Shown: positions 21,945 to 33,245, counted from the first letter of the stretch. The stretch: DNA of 64,000 bases from Aspidapion aeneum (GCA_963576565.1 CAUYVT010000039.1:856501-920500); one strand, 5' to 3'. The notes: a model not told the origin generated them from the sequence alone. Numbers and translations are program-made.

Positions 21945-23430
21945 TACGTCTATCAAATAGTTAATCTCAAAACATTTGCCCAAACTGCTCATACAAGTGA
22001 GCAGACAAAACTTCAATTTGAGATGTGTTATTCAAGCTTTAATGAGATAAAGAGACAGTTCAATCAGTATCACGTCAATATAATTACCTTAGCAAGCGTT
22101 ATGGATGGTGAGGACCTTGAGGACGAGGAACGAATCCGCAACGACTTTGAAAATGATGCCTCGCAAGTGTATGCTCTGCACAGCATTGTATGCCCTGATC
22201 AGCAGGCCACCGCACCTTTGCCTCAACACCCTGCCAAGCCTTCTGCTAAGTTAAACCCGCTTAAAATCCCCAAATTTTCGAGAGATCTAAAACAGTTCCG
22301 CCATTTTTACGAGATTTTTTCTTTAGTCGTTGACCAAGACGACGATCGCACAGATGTAGAAAAATACTCGCACCTCATGGAGGCCCTAGAAGGGCCCGCA
22401 AAAACCGTGGTTCAAAGTATATCCGCGTCTGCGCAGAACTATAGAGCCGCTCTAGATGCGCTCCTAGAGAGATATGATCGACCTCGTCTTATCGCGTTCG
22501 CTCACTTGCAAGCTCTAGATAACGCACCCGTAGTTACAAACTCAAATAATTTTAAAATTTTACGCTCGCTTATGGATATTTTTAATGAAAATATCACCGC
22601 TCTCGTAAGTATGCAATTGCCTATTCATAACTGTAATGTTTTGCTATTTTACATGCTTTCAAAACATTTAAATGACGACCTGTTAACTAAATTCGAGATT
22701 CAAAACACGCAACCGCAGGATAAGTCATTTCCAAAATATGATGATTTAAAGAATTTCATTTTAAATCACTGCCACGCTCTGGAAACGGTAGAATTTTCAA
22801 CCTCGTTAAAAAATTCGAAGCCTTCTAGCAGTTCTTATTCTAAGCCTGACTTTAAAAATAAAAATATTTACCAAAACAAACCTCGTCAAAGTCAAGGCAA
22901 TACGTTTTTTAGCAATGTTAAGAAAAACAGTACACAAACAGCCTGTATCTGCTGCCGATCAGCTGATCACAACACTTACAGGTGTCCTTTATTTCAATCT
23001 AAACCCCCCCAAGATCGCTTGAATTTCGTTTACGCTAAAAAACTATGTTTAAATTGTATTTCAGATAAACATCTGCTAGAGAGCTGCCGCTCTCAAACAT
23101 CATGTAGATCATGCCATTTTAGGCATCATTCGCTTTTATGTACCCGCGATAATAATAGTTATAATAATAGTAATAGTTTTAACCCCGCTTTCAGTGCCCC
23201 TGCGCACACCGCTTCTCCTATGCAAAATATACATTATGCCAATCAGGCACCCGCTAGTTTTTCGCTAAACTATACCGCAGTAGAAAATAATAACGCGCAA
23301 TCTCAATACCTACCGCAGCAATCGCACGCCACTGGCAACTTCCTTGCTATGTCGGCCCCGCACACAGTGGGAATGCCACAGCTTACCACTAGTTCACCGC
23401 AGAGCTTTTCCCCACAAATAAAAATTATTC
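21945..23430 (+). pseudogene. BEL gag
   Basis: A long uninterrupted frame shows BEL gag features: an N-terminal helical part ('KLQFEMCYSSFNEIKRQ'), an acidic stretch, the DUF1759-like block beginning 'LNPLKIPKFSRDLKQF' and continuing 'LEGPAKTVVQSI', and 'ALLERYDRPRLI'. Cys/His knuckles follow, with C-x2-C-x4-H-x4-C near 22948 and two further clusters up to about 23140. The C-terminus is a Gln/Asn/Pro-rich linker. The original Met is lost with the 5' deletion. A frameshift near 23415-23430 throws the linker out of frame with the protease. Confidence 0.85.
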
Positions 23431-23431
23431 A

Positions 23432-24120
23432 ACGCAGTACAGTGGCGCACCGGCACAAATGCAACACGCTCAAAATAATTGTTCGCTTATGTCCTCACCG
23501 CAACAAATGCAAGTTGCACCGCCGCAACAAATGCAAGTTGCATCCCCGCAAAATCCACAAGATCCCGCGCAACCAAATTTTTGTGGAATCGCCGCGTCTA
23601 CCTCAAATGTTCTTCTGTTAACTGCTATCGTGGAAATCCAAGATAGGTTTGGAAGCTACCACAAGGCTCGTGCAATCATTGATAGCGGTTCAGAAATGAA
23701 CTATATATCGCAAAACTGTTGTAAAAGGTTACAACTACCGCATTTTCAATATTCTTTAACCATTCAGGTTTAAATCAAATGCAAGACACCTCTGCGCAAG
23801 GTGGAGTTTCTTGTTGCATTAAACCCGCTGGGGCACCGGGCCCTATACTAAGTCTGGATGCATACATTTTACCGAAATTATGCCCAGATATGCCGCCTAG
23901 AAAATTAGAACCCTCGCGTTGGCGCCATATTGTCAACTTAAACCTCGCTGATCCTAATTACTTTATTCCAGGCCCAGTAGACCTGCTACTTGGCGCCGAA
24001 ATATTCGCACAGATTATACTCGACGGCCGTGTTTCTGGTGAAATAGATCAACTGGTCGCAGTAAATTCTATTTTTGGATATCTCATGTTAGGCAAATGCT
24101 CTAGCAAGTACTCCATAAAA
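23432..24120 (+). pseudogene. BEL aspartic protease and linker
   Basis: After the gag frameshift, a Gln/Pro-rich linker with two copies of 'PPQQMQVA'/'SPQQMQVA' leads into the retropepsin. The catalytic motif DSGSE is encoded at 23681-23695. The protease fold breaks at a one-base slip near 23768 ('TIQV' then stop) and continues in the next frame with 'GVSCCIKPAG' and 'PGPVDLLLGAEIFAQI', the usual protease-to-RT connector of BEL elements (DUF1758-type). A functional protease could not be made. Confidence 0.8.
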
Positions 24121-25690
24121 AATACCGCAACCTCTTTATTTTGTTCAACACAAATCCCGCTCTTATCAGATCTAAATCAATCGCTCACTCGCTTTTGGGA
24201 AATAGAGGAGATTCCCAAGAAAAATTTCATTTCACCAGAAAATGAATTATGCAAAAAAATATTTGTGGATTGCCACAAACGCGACGCCACTGGTCGCTTC
24301 ATAGAGGAGCTTCCATTCAAAAATAATATCACCTCGATATTTGATATCACGCAATCACGCTCGCTCGCTACAAAACGTTTTTTATCACTAGAAAACCGTT
24401 TACACGCAAATAAAGATTTGAAACTCGAATATTCAAAAATAATTCAAAATTATTTAAAGAATGGGTTCCTTAAACCTGTTCCAGAATATTTAAAATTTCA
24501 AAACGGTTTTATCATACCGCATCACGCTGTTGTTAAACCAGGAAAGGTTCGAATAGTCATGGACGGTAGTTTTAAAATTAAATTAGGCTACCCCTCGCTA
24601 AATGATACGCTCCTGACCGGTCAAAAACTTCAAAAGGCCATTGGTCAAATTCTCTTAAATTTTCGCCTTGGTAAAATTACGTTTACGTGCGACATTCGCT
24701 CCATGTTCACAATGATAAAGGTAGCTGAACAGCATCAAACAAATATTGTGGAGAAACTCTCGCGACGAACAAATCCAAGAATACATGTTTGAAAGAGCCA
24801 TTTTTGGGTTGTCTAGTTCTCCATTTCTCGCTAATAGAACCATACTTCAACTAGCTCACGTTGAACGCGAAAAATACCCGCTGGGCTCACAAATTTTAGA
24901 GCAATCAGTTTATATAGATGACTGTTGCTGTAGCTTTAATTCCCTTCAAGAAGCTAAAACTACTCGCGATCAGCTAGTTTCCATCTTAAAAATGGGTGGT
25001 TTAGAGTTAGGTAAATGGTCTAGTAACACAAAAGAGTTTCTTTCTGACATTCCAGAAGGTCAATTACAAACTAAATTAGTAAGCTTCGACTTAGAATCGA
25101 ATATACTAAAAATCCTGGGACTGCAATGGTTCCCACAGGATGACATGTTTTGCTTCACAGTCAGCCCTAATAATTGTAAATGTACCAAACGCAATATTTT
25201 AAGTCAGATTTCGCGTCTTTATGACCCTCTCGGTTTTCTTAGTCCAGTAACATTGTTCGCAAAATCCTTTATTCAAATTTTACATACGCTGGGATTAAAT
25301 TGGGATGACGAGCCGCCACTGGAAATATGCGAAAGGTGGTCTCAACTAAAAACCGAGCTTTTGTTACTCGAAAAAGTTAAAATACCGCGCCTTATTTGCC
25401 TAAATAATAATTCCGATATCGAACTGCATGCTTTCGGAGATGCATCGATGAAGGCCTATGTCTCGGTTGTTTATTTTCGGATTTCCGATAATGAAAAATG
25501 CCAAATATTTTTTGTCATTGCTAAATCTCGCATTAGTCCCTTAAAAAACTTATCAATACCCAAGTTGGAATTGACCGCTTGTGTTTTGTTATGCGATTTA
25601 GTTTCTTATGTTCTAAATACATTTAAAAATAAAATTAATTTTTCAAAAATTTACGCTTGGACTGACTCTTCCATTGCCTTGCACTAGATA
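24121..25690 (+). pseudogene. BEL reverse transcriptase and RNase H
   Basis: RT blocks include 'HHAVVKPGKVRIVMDGSF', 'LNDTLLTGQKLQKAIGQI' and 'RLGKITFTCDIRSMF'. The frame then shifts near 24750, and 'ERAIFGLSSSPFLANRTI' and YIDD at 24911-24922 follow. The thumb/connection has 'SRLYDPLGFLSPVTLFAKSF'. RNase H begins 'ELHAFGDASMKAYVSVVYFR' and continues to 'WTDSSIALH', where a TAG at 25687-25689 replaces the expected next codon. One frameshift and one nonsense codon interrupt an otherwise well-kept domain set. Confidence 0.88.
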
Positions 25691-26597
25691 AAAAGGCCCG
25701 CATATAAATGGAAGACATTCGTAGCGAACCGCGTAGCTCGAATCCAGGAAAGCCTACCGCCGGAATCATGGCATCACATCGATTCACGCCACAACCCTAG
25801 CGATAGCGCTTCAAGGGGGCAGCTACCCTCTGAATACTGGCTTATGTTACCTACCAGTCAGTGGCCTGAAACAAAATTCAAATTTGATTCTACCCCTCAC
25901 GAGGTTCGCTCGGAGGAGAAAAATACATTTTTTGCCTATCCAGAAAACGATCCATTTGAAAATCTTAAATTTTTATTCCTCGTATTCTAAAATACAAAGA
26001 ATTACTGCATATTATAAAAGATTTCAATATAACTCAAAAATGAGTAACCGCAATACTCGAAGACTCAGTATTTTCCCCTCTTGCTTAGAATTAAAAGAAG
26101 CAACATTATTTTTAGTACGCTACGAACAAACGAAATATTTTTCGGAAATAATTGAGAGACTTAAAAATAAAAAAACGATTCCAATAACTTTCAAAAAATT
26201 AGGTATTTTTATCGACTCTAAAGATAATTTATTACGCGTTGGTCGTATTGAAATCAACTTTAACGTACGATCAAAAGCATCCCGTATTATTACCTTGTAA
26301 ATCACGCTTAACAACCCTTATTATAGAATATTTTCATAAAGTATTTTTGCACCCAGGGGTTCAAACTTTACATTTCTTATTAATCCAACATTTTTGGATT
26401 CCTAAACGCGCCATAAATCACGTAGTTTCAAAATGTGTAAAATGCTGGCGTTTAACTCCAAAACCGTATCAACCTGCTATGGGTTCTTTACCGCGCTTGC
26501 GCATTTCACAACTTCGTAGTTTTTCGGTCGTAGCTATCGATCACGCAGGGCCGTTTGAAATACGCGCTATGAAAATCCGCTCTTCCAAGACATTTAA

Positions 26598-27231
26598 CCC
26601 TTTCGAGACTAACGGGACAATACGTCCCAAGGCAGAATTTATTTAGACTAATGGGAAATGTGATCCCAAATAAACCTGTAAAAACGCCAGTTCAGTCTTT
26701 TCAACGCCCAAGGCCATTTAGCCGGTGTTTGTATACAAATAAAACGACAGAACCTCGATATTTTCGTAAAAGTGTGTGCATGTAGTGCATTTATTTGCAA
26801 TTTTTGAGTGTTTTTTGGTGAATTACCCGCTCTATTTAGCGTGTAATCATGTAAGTACCTCTATAGTAGCAAGACTAATGTTAGCAACATATTCAACGTT
26901 TCGGATAAGACAATACCGTTGTTTTTTTTTTCGTGGGACATTATGTCCCAGCAGGTCACTTTGGTGGGATTATCTATCCCAGTAGGCGTGAACTGGTTTT
27001 TTTCTTTTCAGCATGAGCAAAAGAAAATTGAATCAAAAGAAACAATCGGAACTGGTGGGATATATTGTCCCAACATAATGGACTAATGGGACGATATGTC
27101 CCACACTAAAACGTTCGAAAAATTATGTGAAAAAATTACAAACGTCTCTAAAACCCTTCTACTTTCGAAATATGAAATCATAAATTAAATTATAAACCTC
27201 ACGAAAGAAATAAAATTCCGTCTTGAAAGGG
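26598..27231. mobile_element. piggyBac-like non-autonomous element, TTAA duplication
   Basis: The element splits the BEL integrase frame exactly. TTAA lies at 26594-26597 and 27232-27235. Removing the element with one TTAA restores the frame across the junction. The ends are inverted repeats CCCTTTCGAGAC and (reverse complement) CCCTTTCAAGAC. TTAA targeting and a CCC start are piggyBac hallmarks. No transposase is encoded, although 'cagcATGAGCAAAAGAAAA' at 27010 starts a short basic peptide that might be an N-terminal relic. Six 15-bp near-palindromes GGGA...TCCC are spread inside. Confidence 0.85.
26612..27101. repeat. Six 15-bp near-palindromes (GGGAC-N5-GTCCC type)
   Basis: GGGACAATACGTCCC begins near 26614, GGGAAATGTGATCCC near 26651, GGGACATTATGTCCC near 26936, GGGATTATCTATCCC near 26967, GGGATATATTGTCCC near 27058 and GGGACGATATGTCCC near 27088. 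Outer GGGA and TCCC are constant and the middle is AT-rich. They occur only inside the piggyBac-like insertion, so they may be binding sites for its transposase. Confidence 0.75.
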
Positions 27232-27886
27232 TTAAGTCTTATGTAGTAGTTTTTTGTTGTTTTGCGACCAAAGCACTGCACTTAGAGCTTTCTGGAGACT
27301 TGTCTAGTGAAGCTTTTCTTGCCGCTTTTCGTCGTTTAATTGCGCGAAGAGGTCCGGTTAGTAAATGCGTATCAGATAACGGAACGGCATTCGTTGGTTC
27401 AAACCGTAGGATCCAAGATATGCTAAAAAACGCTGCCGATTCTCTATCCATAGAGTGGCATTTTCAACCCCCTTCTGCCCCTCATTTTTCTGGTTTGGTA
27501 GAAGCGGGAGTCAAGTCAGTCAAAACGGATTTAAAAAGAGTCATAGGAGATCAAATTTTAAGTTTCGAAGAATTCTATACCGTTCTTGTACAAATTGAAG
27601 GCTTATTAAACAGCCGTCCGCTTACTCCTATGAGTTCAGATCCGAACGATTTTTCTGTTCTCACTCCGGGACATTCCTTCTGGTCAAGATGGCATACAGA
27701 GTACTTGCATACACTTCAGCAAAAGACGAAATGGCTGGAACCCAATTTGTCTTTGCCAGAAATTGGTACCCCCTTCTAAATGGATTCTTTCTCGAATCAT
27801 AGATCTTCACCCAGGTGATGATAATGTTGTCCGCGTTGCAAGTAAAGCAAGTACTTTTAATTTTGTGATTGCAGTGCTGTATAATC

Positions 27887-28789
27887 ATGGCAAACCCCAA
27901 GACATGCAAAAAATTTAATCAAAATATTTCTAAATCTTCCCTTAAATTGTTGTGTGGTGACTGCAAAGGGTTTTACCACCTTAAATGTGGAAAAATAGAT
28001 GAAGTTGACGCAAGACTGATGATAGAGAATAAAACTCCTTTGAGGTGCCCGCTATGCGAAAATGACATTGAAATCGACCTAAGAAGATGTCAACAACGCA
28101 GATCGCTTTTGTTGTCTCAACCACAATCAAGGGGAAGTACAGCTGTTGACTTGGAGTTAAAAGACATGATTAAAGAGTTGCAGGGTGATATGCGAAGTAA
28201 GATGTATGAAGATGAAAAAAAAAGAACCAAAGTTTTGACGGATATGGTAAATGAAGTTTCATTAGAAAACAAGATATTAAGACAAGAAATTGATCAGCTT
28301 AAAAACATCCGCAATATTCAGGATAACAGAAAATTGGACAAAAACATATGCATTACAGGATTAATAGAAAACGAGGCTGATCAAGTAAATGTTCAACGAA
28401 AGTTGGGCAATCTTTTCCGATTTTTGGATGTTAATATCACCGAAAATGAGTATGAAAACCTTCAAAACATCAACACAAAATCTGGTTTTGATTGAACTTT
28501 GATCTCTTTAAAAAGTAGAGAAAATAAGCATGCTGTTTTAAAAGCTCGAGCAAAAAAGGGTAAAATCACTATAGCTGGAGTAGGACTAGGAGTTTCAAAC
28601 AAGCAAATATTTGTAAGTGAGGAATTAACAAAAGAAAGCTATTTTTTGTTTAAAAAGGCTAAAGGACTAAAAGATCTTGGTTACAAATATGTTTGGCACC
28701 GGGACGGCAGAATTCTCGCACGAAAAAACGACAGTGATAAACCAATCCATGTAAAAAATAAAACTATCCTTAATGAACCCCTAGGTTAA
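27887..28789 (+). pseudogene. LINE ORF1: PHD-like zinc finger, coiled coil, FP-like C-terminal domain
   Basis: ATG 27887 opens a 301-codon frame with one internal TGA at 28493-28495. The N-terminus is a PHD-like finger: Cys7, Cys23-x2-Cys26, His31-x2-Cys34, Cys54-x2-Cys57. One of the expected eight ligands, the partner of Cys7, is missing. A coiled coil follows (about residues 85-140, 'NEVSLENKILRQEIDQLKN'), then an 'NICITGLIENEAD' RNA-binding-like segment. The last part ('LTKESYFLFKKAKGLKDLGY', 'KYVWHRDGRILARKN') resembles the domain shared with baculovirus FP25K-type proteins that many insect LINE ORF1s carry. It probably bound element RNA. Confidence 0.8.
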
Positions 28790-28906
28790 ATAATTTAATT
28801 TAAAATTTTATTTTTTTAAATATTTTTGTTGTGCTTTTTTAATAGTTTCCAACAATAATTTAATTGTGTGTTTTTTTAAATACTTATTTTTTTTTAACCG
28901 TTAACT

Positions 28907-31687
28907 ATGGTTCAACATATTAACCCAAACAATCTTAACATAGGGCATGTAAATATACGTTCATTGCGTCCCAACGTTGATAAAATTAATGAAATCTTGA
29001 CTAGTTTGGACTTAGATATCTTAGGGATTTCTGAAAGTTGGCTTTCGAATAACATTTTGGATGAAGAAATTAAATTATTTGGTTATAACTTTTTGAGATG
29101 CGATAGGGAAGGCAGAGGCGGCGGTGTTGGGGTGTATGTCAGATCTAATTTGCAGGTGAGTACGATAGATATTGAGCAAGCTGTAGATATTGAGCAACAA
29201 TGGTTTATAGTAAAAATAAATAAGCTAAAAATAGGGATTGGAGTATTCTATCGCCCACCCCGTTTTAATATGTTAAGAGCATTGGAACAGTTGGATACAT
29301 CAATATCTACTATGTTGCCATTGGTGGATGAAACTGTGATAATGGAGGATCTTAATATTAACCTCTTAGAACATAAAACTATTAATGAACAATTTGATTT
29401 TTTATTGGACTCATATAACTTTCAACAAATTGTTTATAACCCCACAAGATTTTTAAACGAAAATGCAAGTTTATTGGATGTGATTATTTTATCAAACAAA
29501 AACCTATTATTAGGAAACGTGCAACATTTTGACTTGCATAAGCACACGGATCATCAGCTCATACATTGTAAACTTAATATTAAGGTCCCAAGGATTCCAC
29601 CTAAAATGGTAACATTTAGAAGTTTTAAATATTTTAATAAGCAAGAGTTTGATCATGACCTACAAGCTATAAGATGGGAAGAAATTTTTCGATTTACACA
29701 TATTGATCAGAAGGTAAAATTTCTATCTAATAAGATTATTGATCTTTTTGACTGTCATGCTCCAATGACTACAGCGCGGGTGACAAAACCAAAAGCGCCA
29801 TGGTTCACTGATACACTAAAAGAGATGAAAAAATATCGAAACAACTGTCTCTCTAAATATAAAAGAACCAAGCTTCCGCAAGACTGGCAAGCCTATAAAA
29901 GTGCTCGTAACCTATTTACTACTGCAGTAAGGAATGAAAAAAAAGCCTACAAAAACTTTTTGCATAATAAAAACAACAAAAAAGCGTTATGGAAGTCTTT
30001 GGCTGACATGAATATCTATAGTAAGTCGAAAAACACTTTTGATTTGCCCGAAAAACTAAAAAATTCTGAGGCTATAAACCATTTTTTTATAGATGCTGTA
30101 CAGAGGGCGGCTGGACCAGTTGCTCCAGAGACTGTTAGGGGATACCTGGGCAATCGAGCAACCGATAGCAGGTTTGAGTTGGAGCTGGTGGACTCTATTG
30201 GTGTGACGAATGCCATCTCAAAAATAAAATCGAATGCCAAAGGAATGGACAATATCTCATTAGAGATGGTTAAATTATGCTGCCCCACTATTGTTCCATT
30301 TCTGACTCATATCTTTAATTTTTGTATTGAAAACAGCGATTTTCCTACACAATGGAAAGAGGCTGTCGTATTGCCATTGCCTAAGGTTCCAAATCCAAGT
30401 CAACTATCTGACTTGAGACCCATCAGTTTATTATCAGTTTTGTCAAAAGTCTTTGAAAAACTTATTTATAAACAAATTTTTAAATATTTTCTTGACAATA
30501 AACTTTTATCTGACACCCAATCAGGTTTTCGTTCGGGTTTTAGCACAGCTTCAACTCTTGTTAAAGTTTTGGATGATATTTTGGCTGCTATCGACAAAGG
30601 AGAAACTACGGCACTTATGCTATTGGATTATAGTAAGGCTTTTGATACTATCCATCATAATTTGCTCTTCGCCAAACTTTCTTATTATGGTTTCCAATCA
30701 AAAAGTGTCAGAGTAACTATTTGAGCAAAAGATTCCAAAGAACTAGGGTGGACGGTAGAGACTCCAGACCTGTGAAGCGTACCACAGGGATCCATTTTGG
30801 GCCCTCTCCTCTTCATTATTTATATTAACGACATGAACAAGTGTGTAGAAGACTGCAGCTTAGCCCAATATTGCGATGATACACAAGTATATAATGTCAA
30901 TCACTATCTTAATTAAAAACCTAAACCTGATCCATCAGTATTCCACAGAAAATGGTCTAAATTAAATCCAAATAAATCAGCTGTTATATATGTTGGCCCT
31001 TTGGCAGCCTGGTCCAGACAAAATTTTAATGTTTTGATAAATAATGTAAGGGTAAATGATGTGCTAGAGCAAAAAAATTTGGGTGTAGTTTTTGATACCC
31101 AATTAAGATTTAGGACACAGGTTGCCAAAGTGGTTCAAAAAGCGTATATTTCTCTGAGGAATTTATACAAAAGTAAAGATGTATTAAACAAAAAACTCAA
31201 ACAAAATTTATGCGAAACCCTTGTGTTGTCACATTGCAACTACTGCAACTTTGTTTACGGCCCCTGTCTTGATGGATCAAGTAAATATAGGTTACAAAAA
31301 GTTCAAAACTCTTGTATACGATTCGTGTATGGGCTGAGGAGGCGTGATCACGTTCGTCAAAAACTAAAGGACCTAAAATGGCTCAATATGCAAAATAGGG
31401 AAAAGTTGCATTTTAGTTGTTTTTTACATAAGCTTTTACAGCGAGAGAAACCATTTTATCTTATTAAAAAACTTAATATTGGAACCACTAGACATAGTCG
31501 CAATACTCGTACTGTGGAAGGATATGACACACCACGGCATCGTACGGCAACTTTTCAGCGAAGTTTTTCGTATTGTGCACCAAAAATAATAAATAGCTTA
31601 AAAATATTTGATAAAAAAGACATATCATCACCATGTTTTAAATCTGCATTAAAAAGACAAATATTGGAAAGCCAAAATTTGGAATGA
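28907..31687 (+). pseudogene. LINE ORF2: endonuclease and reverse transcriptase
   Basis: ATG 28907 starts a frame open to 30721, then broken by TGA 30722-30724, TGA 30773-30775 and TAA 30914-30916, all without a frameshift. The endonuclease is complete: 'NIGHVNIRSLRPNVDKI', 'GISESWLS', 'GVFYRPPR', 'EDLNINLLE' (usually GDLN, so Gly to Glu beside the catalytic Asp), and 'TDHQLIHC' near the end. RT blocks are 'SDLRPISLLSVLSKVFEKL', 'SGFRSGFSTAS', 'LLDYSKAFDTIHHNLL', '[18 protein letters not shown]', and YCDD in place of the usual YADD. Part of the palm/thumb around 30900-30950 appears deleted. The C-terminal domain at 31001-31687 is open. Confidence 0.88.
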
Positions 31688-31979
31688 AACTAGCAATAAA
31701 TACTATTATGGCAAGTTTAGATTGTTTTATTTTTTTCTCTATAATCATAATAATAATAAAATTGTTATTTATTTTTTTTTCTTTAAAAATTACGAAATTA
31801 GAATTTAATAATCATACTTATTAGATAATTATTATTTACTTGTAATATTTTGTAATATTCTTTTACTGTAAATTTTTTTTTCTCTTTCTCGGTTAAGTAA
31901 ACAGCAATGCTGCCCTTCGCCGAGATTAAAATAAAGGCCTGTTTATTTATTTATTATTAATATTTATAACTATACGTAC

Positions 31980-32084
31980 AGCGGATGGCACCAAAATGAA
32001 ATGGCCTTTGGTAAAGTTATGTCCTTTACCAAATGTTGAAATTTCTCAATAAAAGGTCAAAATTGCCCTTTCAGGGGGCCGGAA
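31980..32084 (+). pseudogene. BEL integrase C-terminal end and polypurine tract
   Basis: The first 60 bases encode 'ADGTKMKWPLVKLCPLP', the last conserved stretch of BEL integrases, after which coding ends. 'aggggg' and 'ccggaa' directly before 32085 act as the polypurine tract that primes plus-strand synthesis. Confidence 0.75.
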
Positions 32085-32623
32085 TGTTAACGGCTCACCG
32101 TTAGTTTAGTTTTAGGTTAATTTAGAATTACTTATTTTCTATCTTTTAGTTTACTTTTTCCGCATTTTTCTGGTTCAAGGTAAATGAGGAAGTTTTCATT
32201 TATTTTGAATACATTTTTCTGTAAATAAACGCGTTATGGATTTAAATATCCCGCGTAAACAGTTGAGAAAGCATGCGCGCAGTAGCAAAAAGCCGCGCAT
32301 TGCCCGAAATTCGGGACTCCGCAAAACTTCGCATCCGCCATTGCACGAAGCCGTGTTAAAACCCGCAAAATCCGCGCCATTACGGCAATTTACCATTAAT
32401 TAAATCATTTTACCGCTGTAAATAGTGAACATTTAGTTATAGGCTTAGATTAGAGACATTGATGTGTTCCAGCAACGACCTACAAGGGCCCTTGAAAGAG
32501 AATTGAAGAGAAAAACAGGTGAGTGGATTCAACTGCACGCCGACATTTTTTATATTTGGGATCTTTGTGACTTTGTCACTGCTCCATTCGAATCAGCACC
32601 TTACAATCTACCAAACTTTTACA
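32085..32623 (+). repeat. BEL right LTR (about 539 bp)
   Basis: It starts TGTTAACGGCTCACCGTTAG at 32085, immediately after a purine-rich tract. The proposed end is ACA at 32621-32623, because the next five bases (ATCAC) repeat those in front of the left LTR. The end is inferred from that duplication, since the left LTR lacks the matching part. 'gtaaataaacgcg' near 32220 could hold a poly(A) signal. The small frames inside it are not genes. Confidence 0.65.
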
Positions 32624-32834
32624 ATCACCTAATGCCGATAATAATTAATAAGCTATATAACATATCAATTTATTAATATTAGTAAAAGTAAATTTATTTT
32701 CTCTGCAATCGGACGGTTACAATAGCCCTTCTTATGGTTCTGAATTTAAGCTCTAAAGTAATAAATGATTTTCTTTTAATATTTTTGTTTAAATTAGTTT
32801 TATTGTCTAAAAAAAATACTCTGCCAATGTATGG

Positions 32835-33245
32835 GCCCCTAAGCTCAAACCAGGTACGATAGGCATAGTGTACGTGTGAGCTAATATAACTAAAAACTGA
32901 AATATATTTTATTCTTCAGACTAAATTACCTTTCGTTTGATACCACACAAGCCATGTTTTGAATTAAACTCAAATTTTTTAGATCTACCCCCACCCTTAA
33001 AAAAAACTAAAATGTATATTATTAAATTTCAGACTCAATTACTTTTAGTTTGATATCACACACGCCATATTTTCACATAAACTGAAATTTTTGAAATCTA
33101 CCCTTTGGAAATCGGAGCAAATTTTTTTCTGGAAAAAATTAGGATCACCATAGCTCACACTACTATAGTATAGTATATGTGTGAGCTAATACCAGTATTC
33201 TGGTGGTAGTAGGAGCTCACACACAGATTTTAGTTCCATTGTGTC
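32835..33245. repeat. Dispersed repeat with AGCTCACAC ends, copy 1
   Basis: 'taagctcaaac' at 32841 and 'gtgtgagctaa' near 32873 form an inverted pair. The sequence then carries two degenerate units ending 'ccatgttttgaattaaactc' and 'ccatattttcacataaactg', each preceded by 'tttgatacc/tttgatatc'. It finishes near 33245 with 'gagctcacacac'. The same family lies in opposite orientation at 49215-49590. Confidence 0.6.

Larger units (their letters stand above)
25690..27860 (+). pseudogene. BEL integrase, split by a piggyBac-like insertion
   Basis: After the RNase H stop the frame continues with '[20 protein letters not shown]' and '[18 protein letters not shown]', the BEL linker, with a small deletion. 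The zinc-binding part has the H-H-C-C pattern ('YFHKVFLHPGVQT', 'CVKCWR') at 26290-26450. The core resumes after the insertion at 27236 with 'SYVVVFCCFATKALHLELSG', 'CVSDNGTAFVGS' and 'GLVEAGVKSVKTDL'. A deletion near 27670 joins 'LTPGH' to 'FWSRWHTEYL', and a frameshift near 27760 precedes 'IIDLHPGDDNVVRVAS'. The last residues lie beyond the LINE insertion, at about 31980-32040. Confidence 0.85.
27858..31979 (+). mobile_element. CR1/jockey-type LINE with both ORFs, inserted in BEL integrase
   Basis: It carries ORF1 (zinc finger plus coiled coil plus FP-like domain) and ORF2 (endonuclease plus RT). Its 3' end has a short hairpin ('ctcgg' with 'ccgag', 31888-31925), then 'aataaaggcc' and a TTTA-type tail at 31940-31965. 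BEL integrase sequence is present directly on both sides ('VVRVAS' before, 'ADGTKMKWPLVKLCPLP' after). GTAC occurs near both junctions and might be part of the target duplication. It is nearly full length but carries four nonsense codons. Confidence 0.88.
21841..32623 (+). mobile_element. BEL/Pao LTR retrotransposon with two nested insertions
   Basis: Gag, protease, RT, RNase H and integrase regions of a BEL/Pao element are collinear here. They are bounded by a left LTR remnant (21841-21944) and a right LTR (32085-32623), with ATCAC on both sides. It hosts a piggyBac-like insertion (26598-27231) and a two-ORF LINE (about 27858-31979). Without them it would be about 6 kb, a normal BEL size. 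The left LTR keeps only its first 104 bases and joins directly to gag, so primer site and promoter are gone. Frameshifts and stops in pol confirm it is dead. Confidence 0.9.

Noticed and set aside
26776..26985. 69-codon plus-strand frame inside the piggyBac-like insertion
   Set aside because: It starts without a clear ATG context, shows no family motif, and overlaps the internal dyads; treated as chance.
32464..32676. 70-codon frame at the right end of the BEL element
   Set aside because: It lies largely inside the right LTR and crosses its proposed end; no motif.
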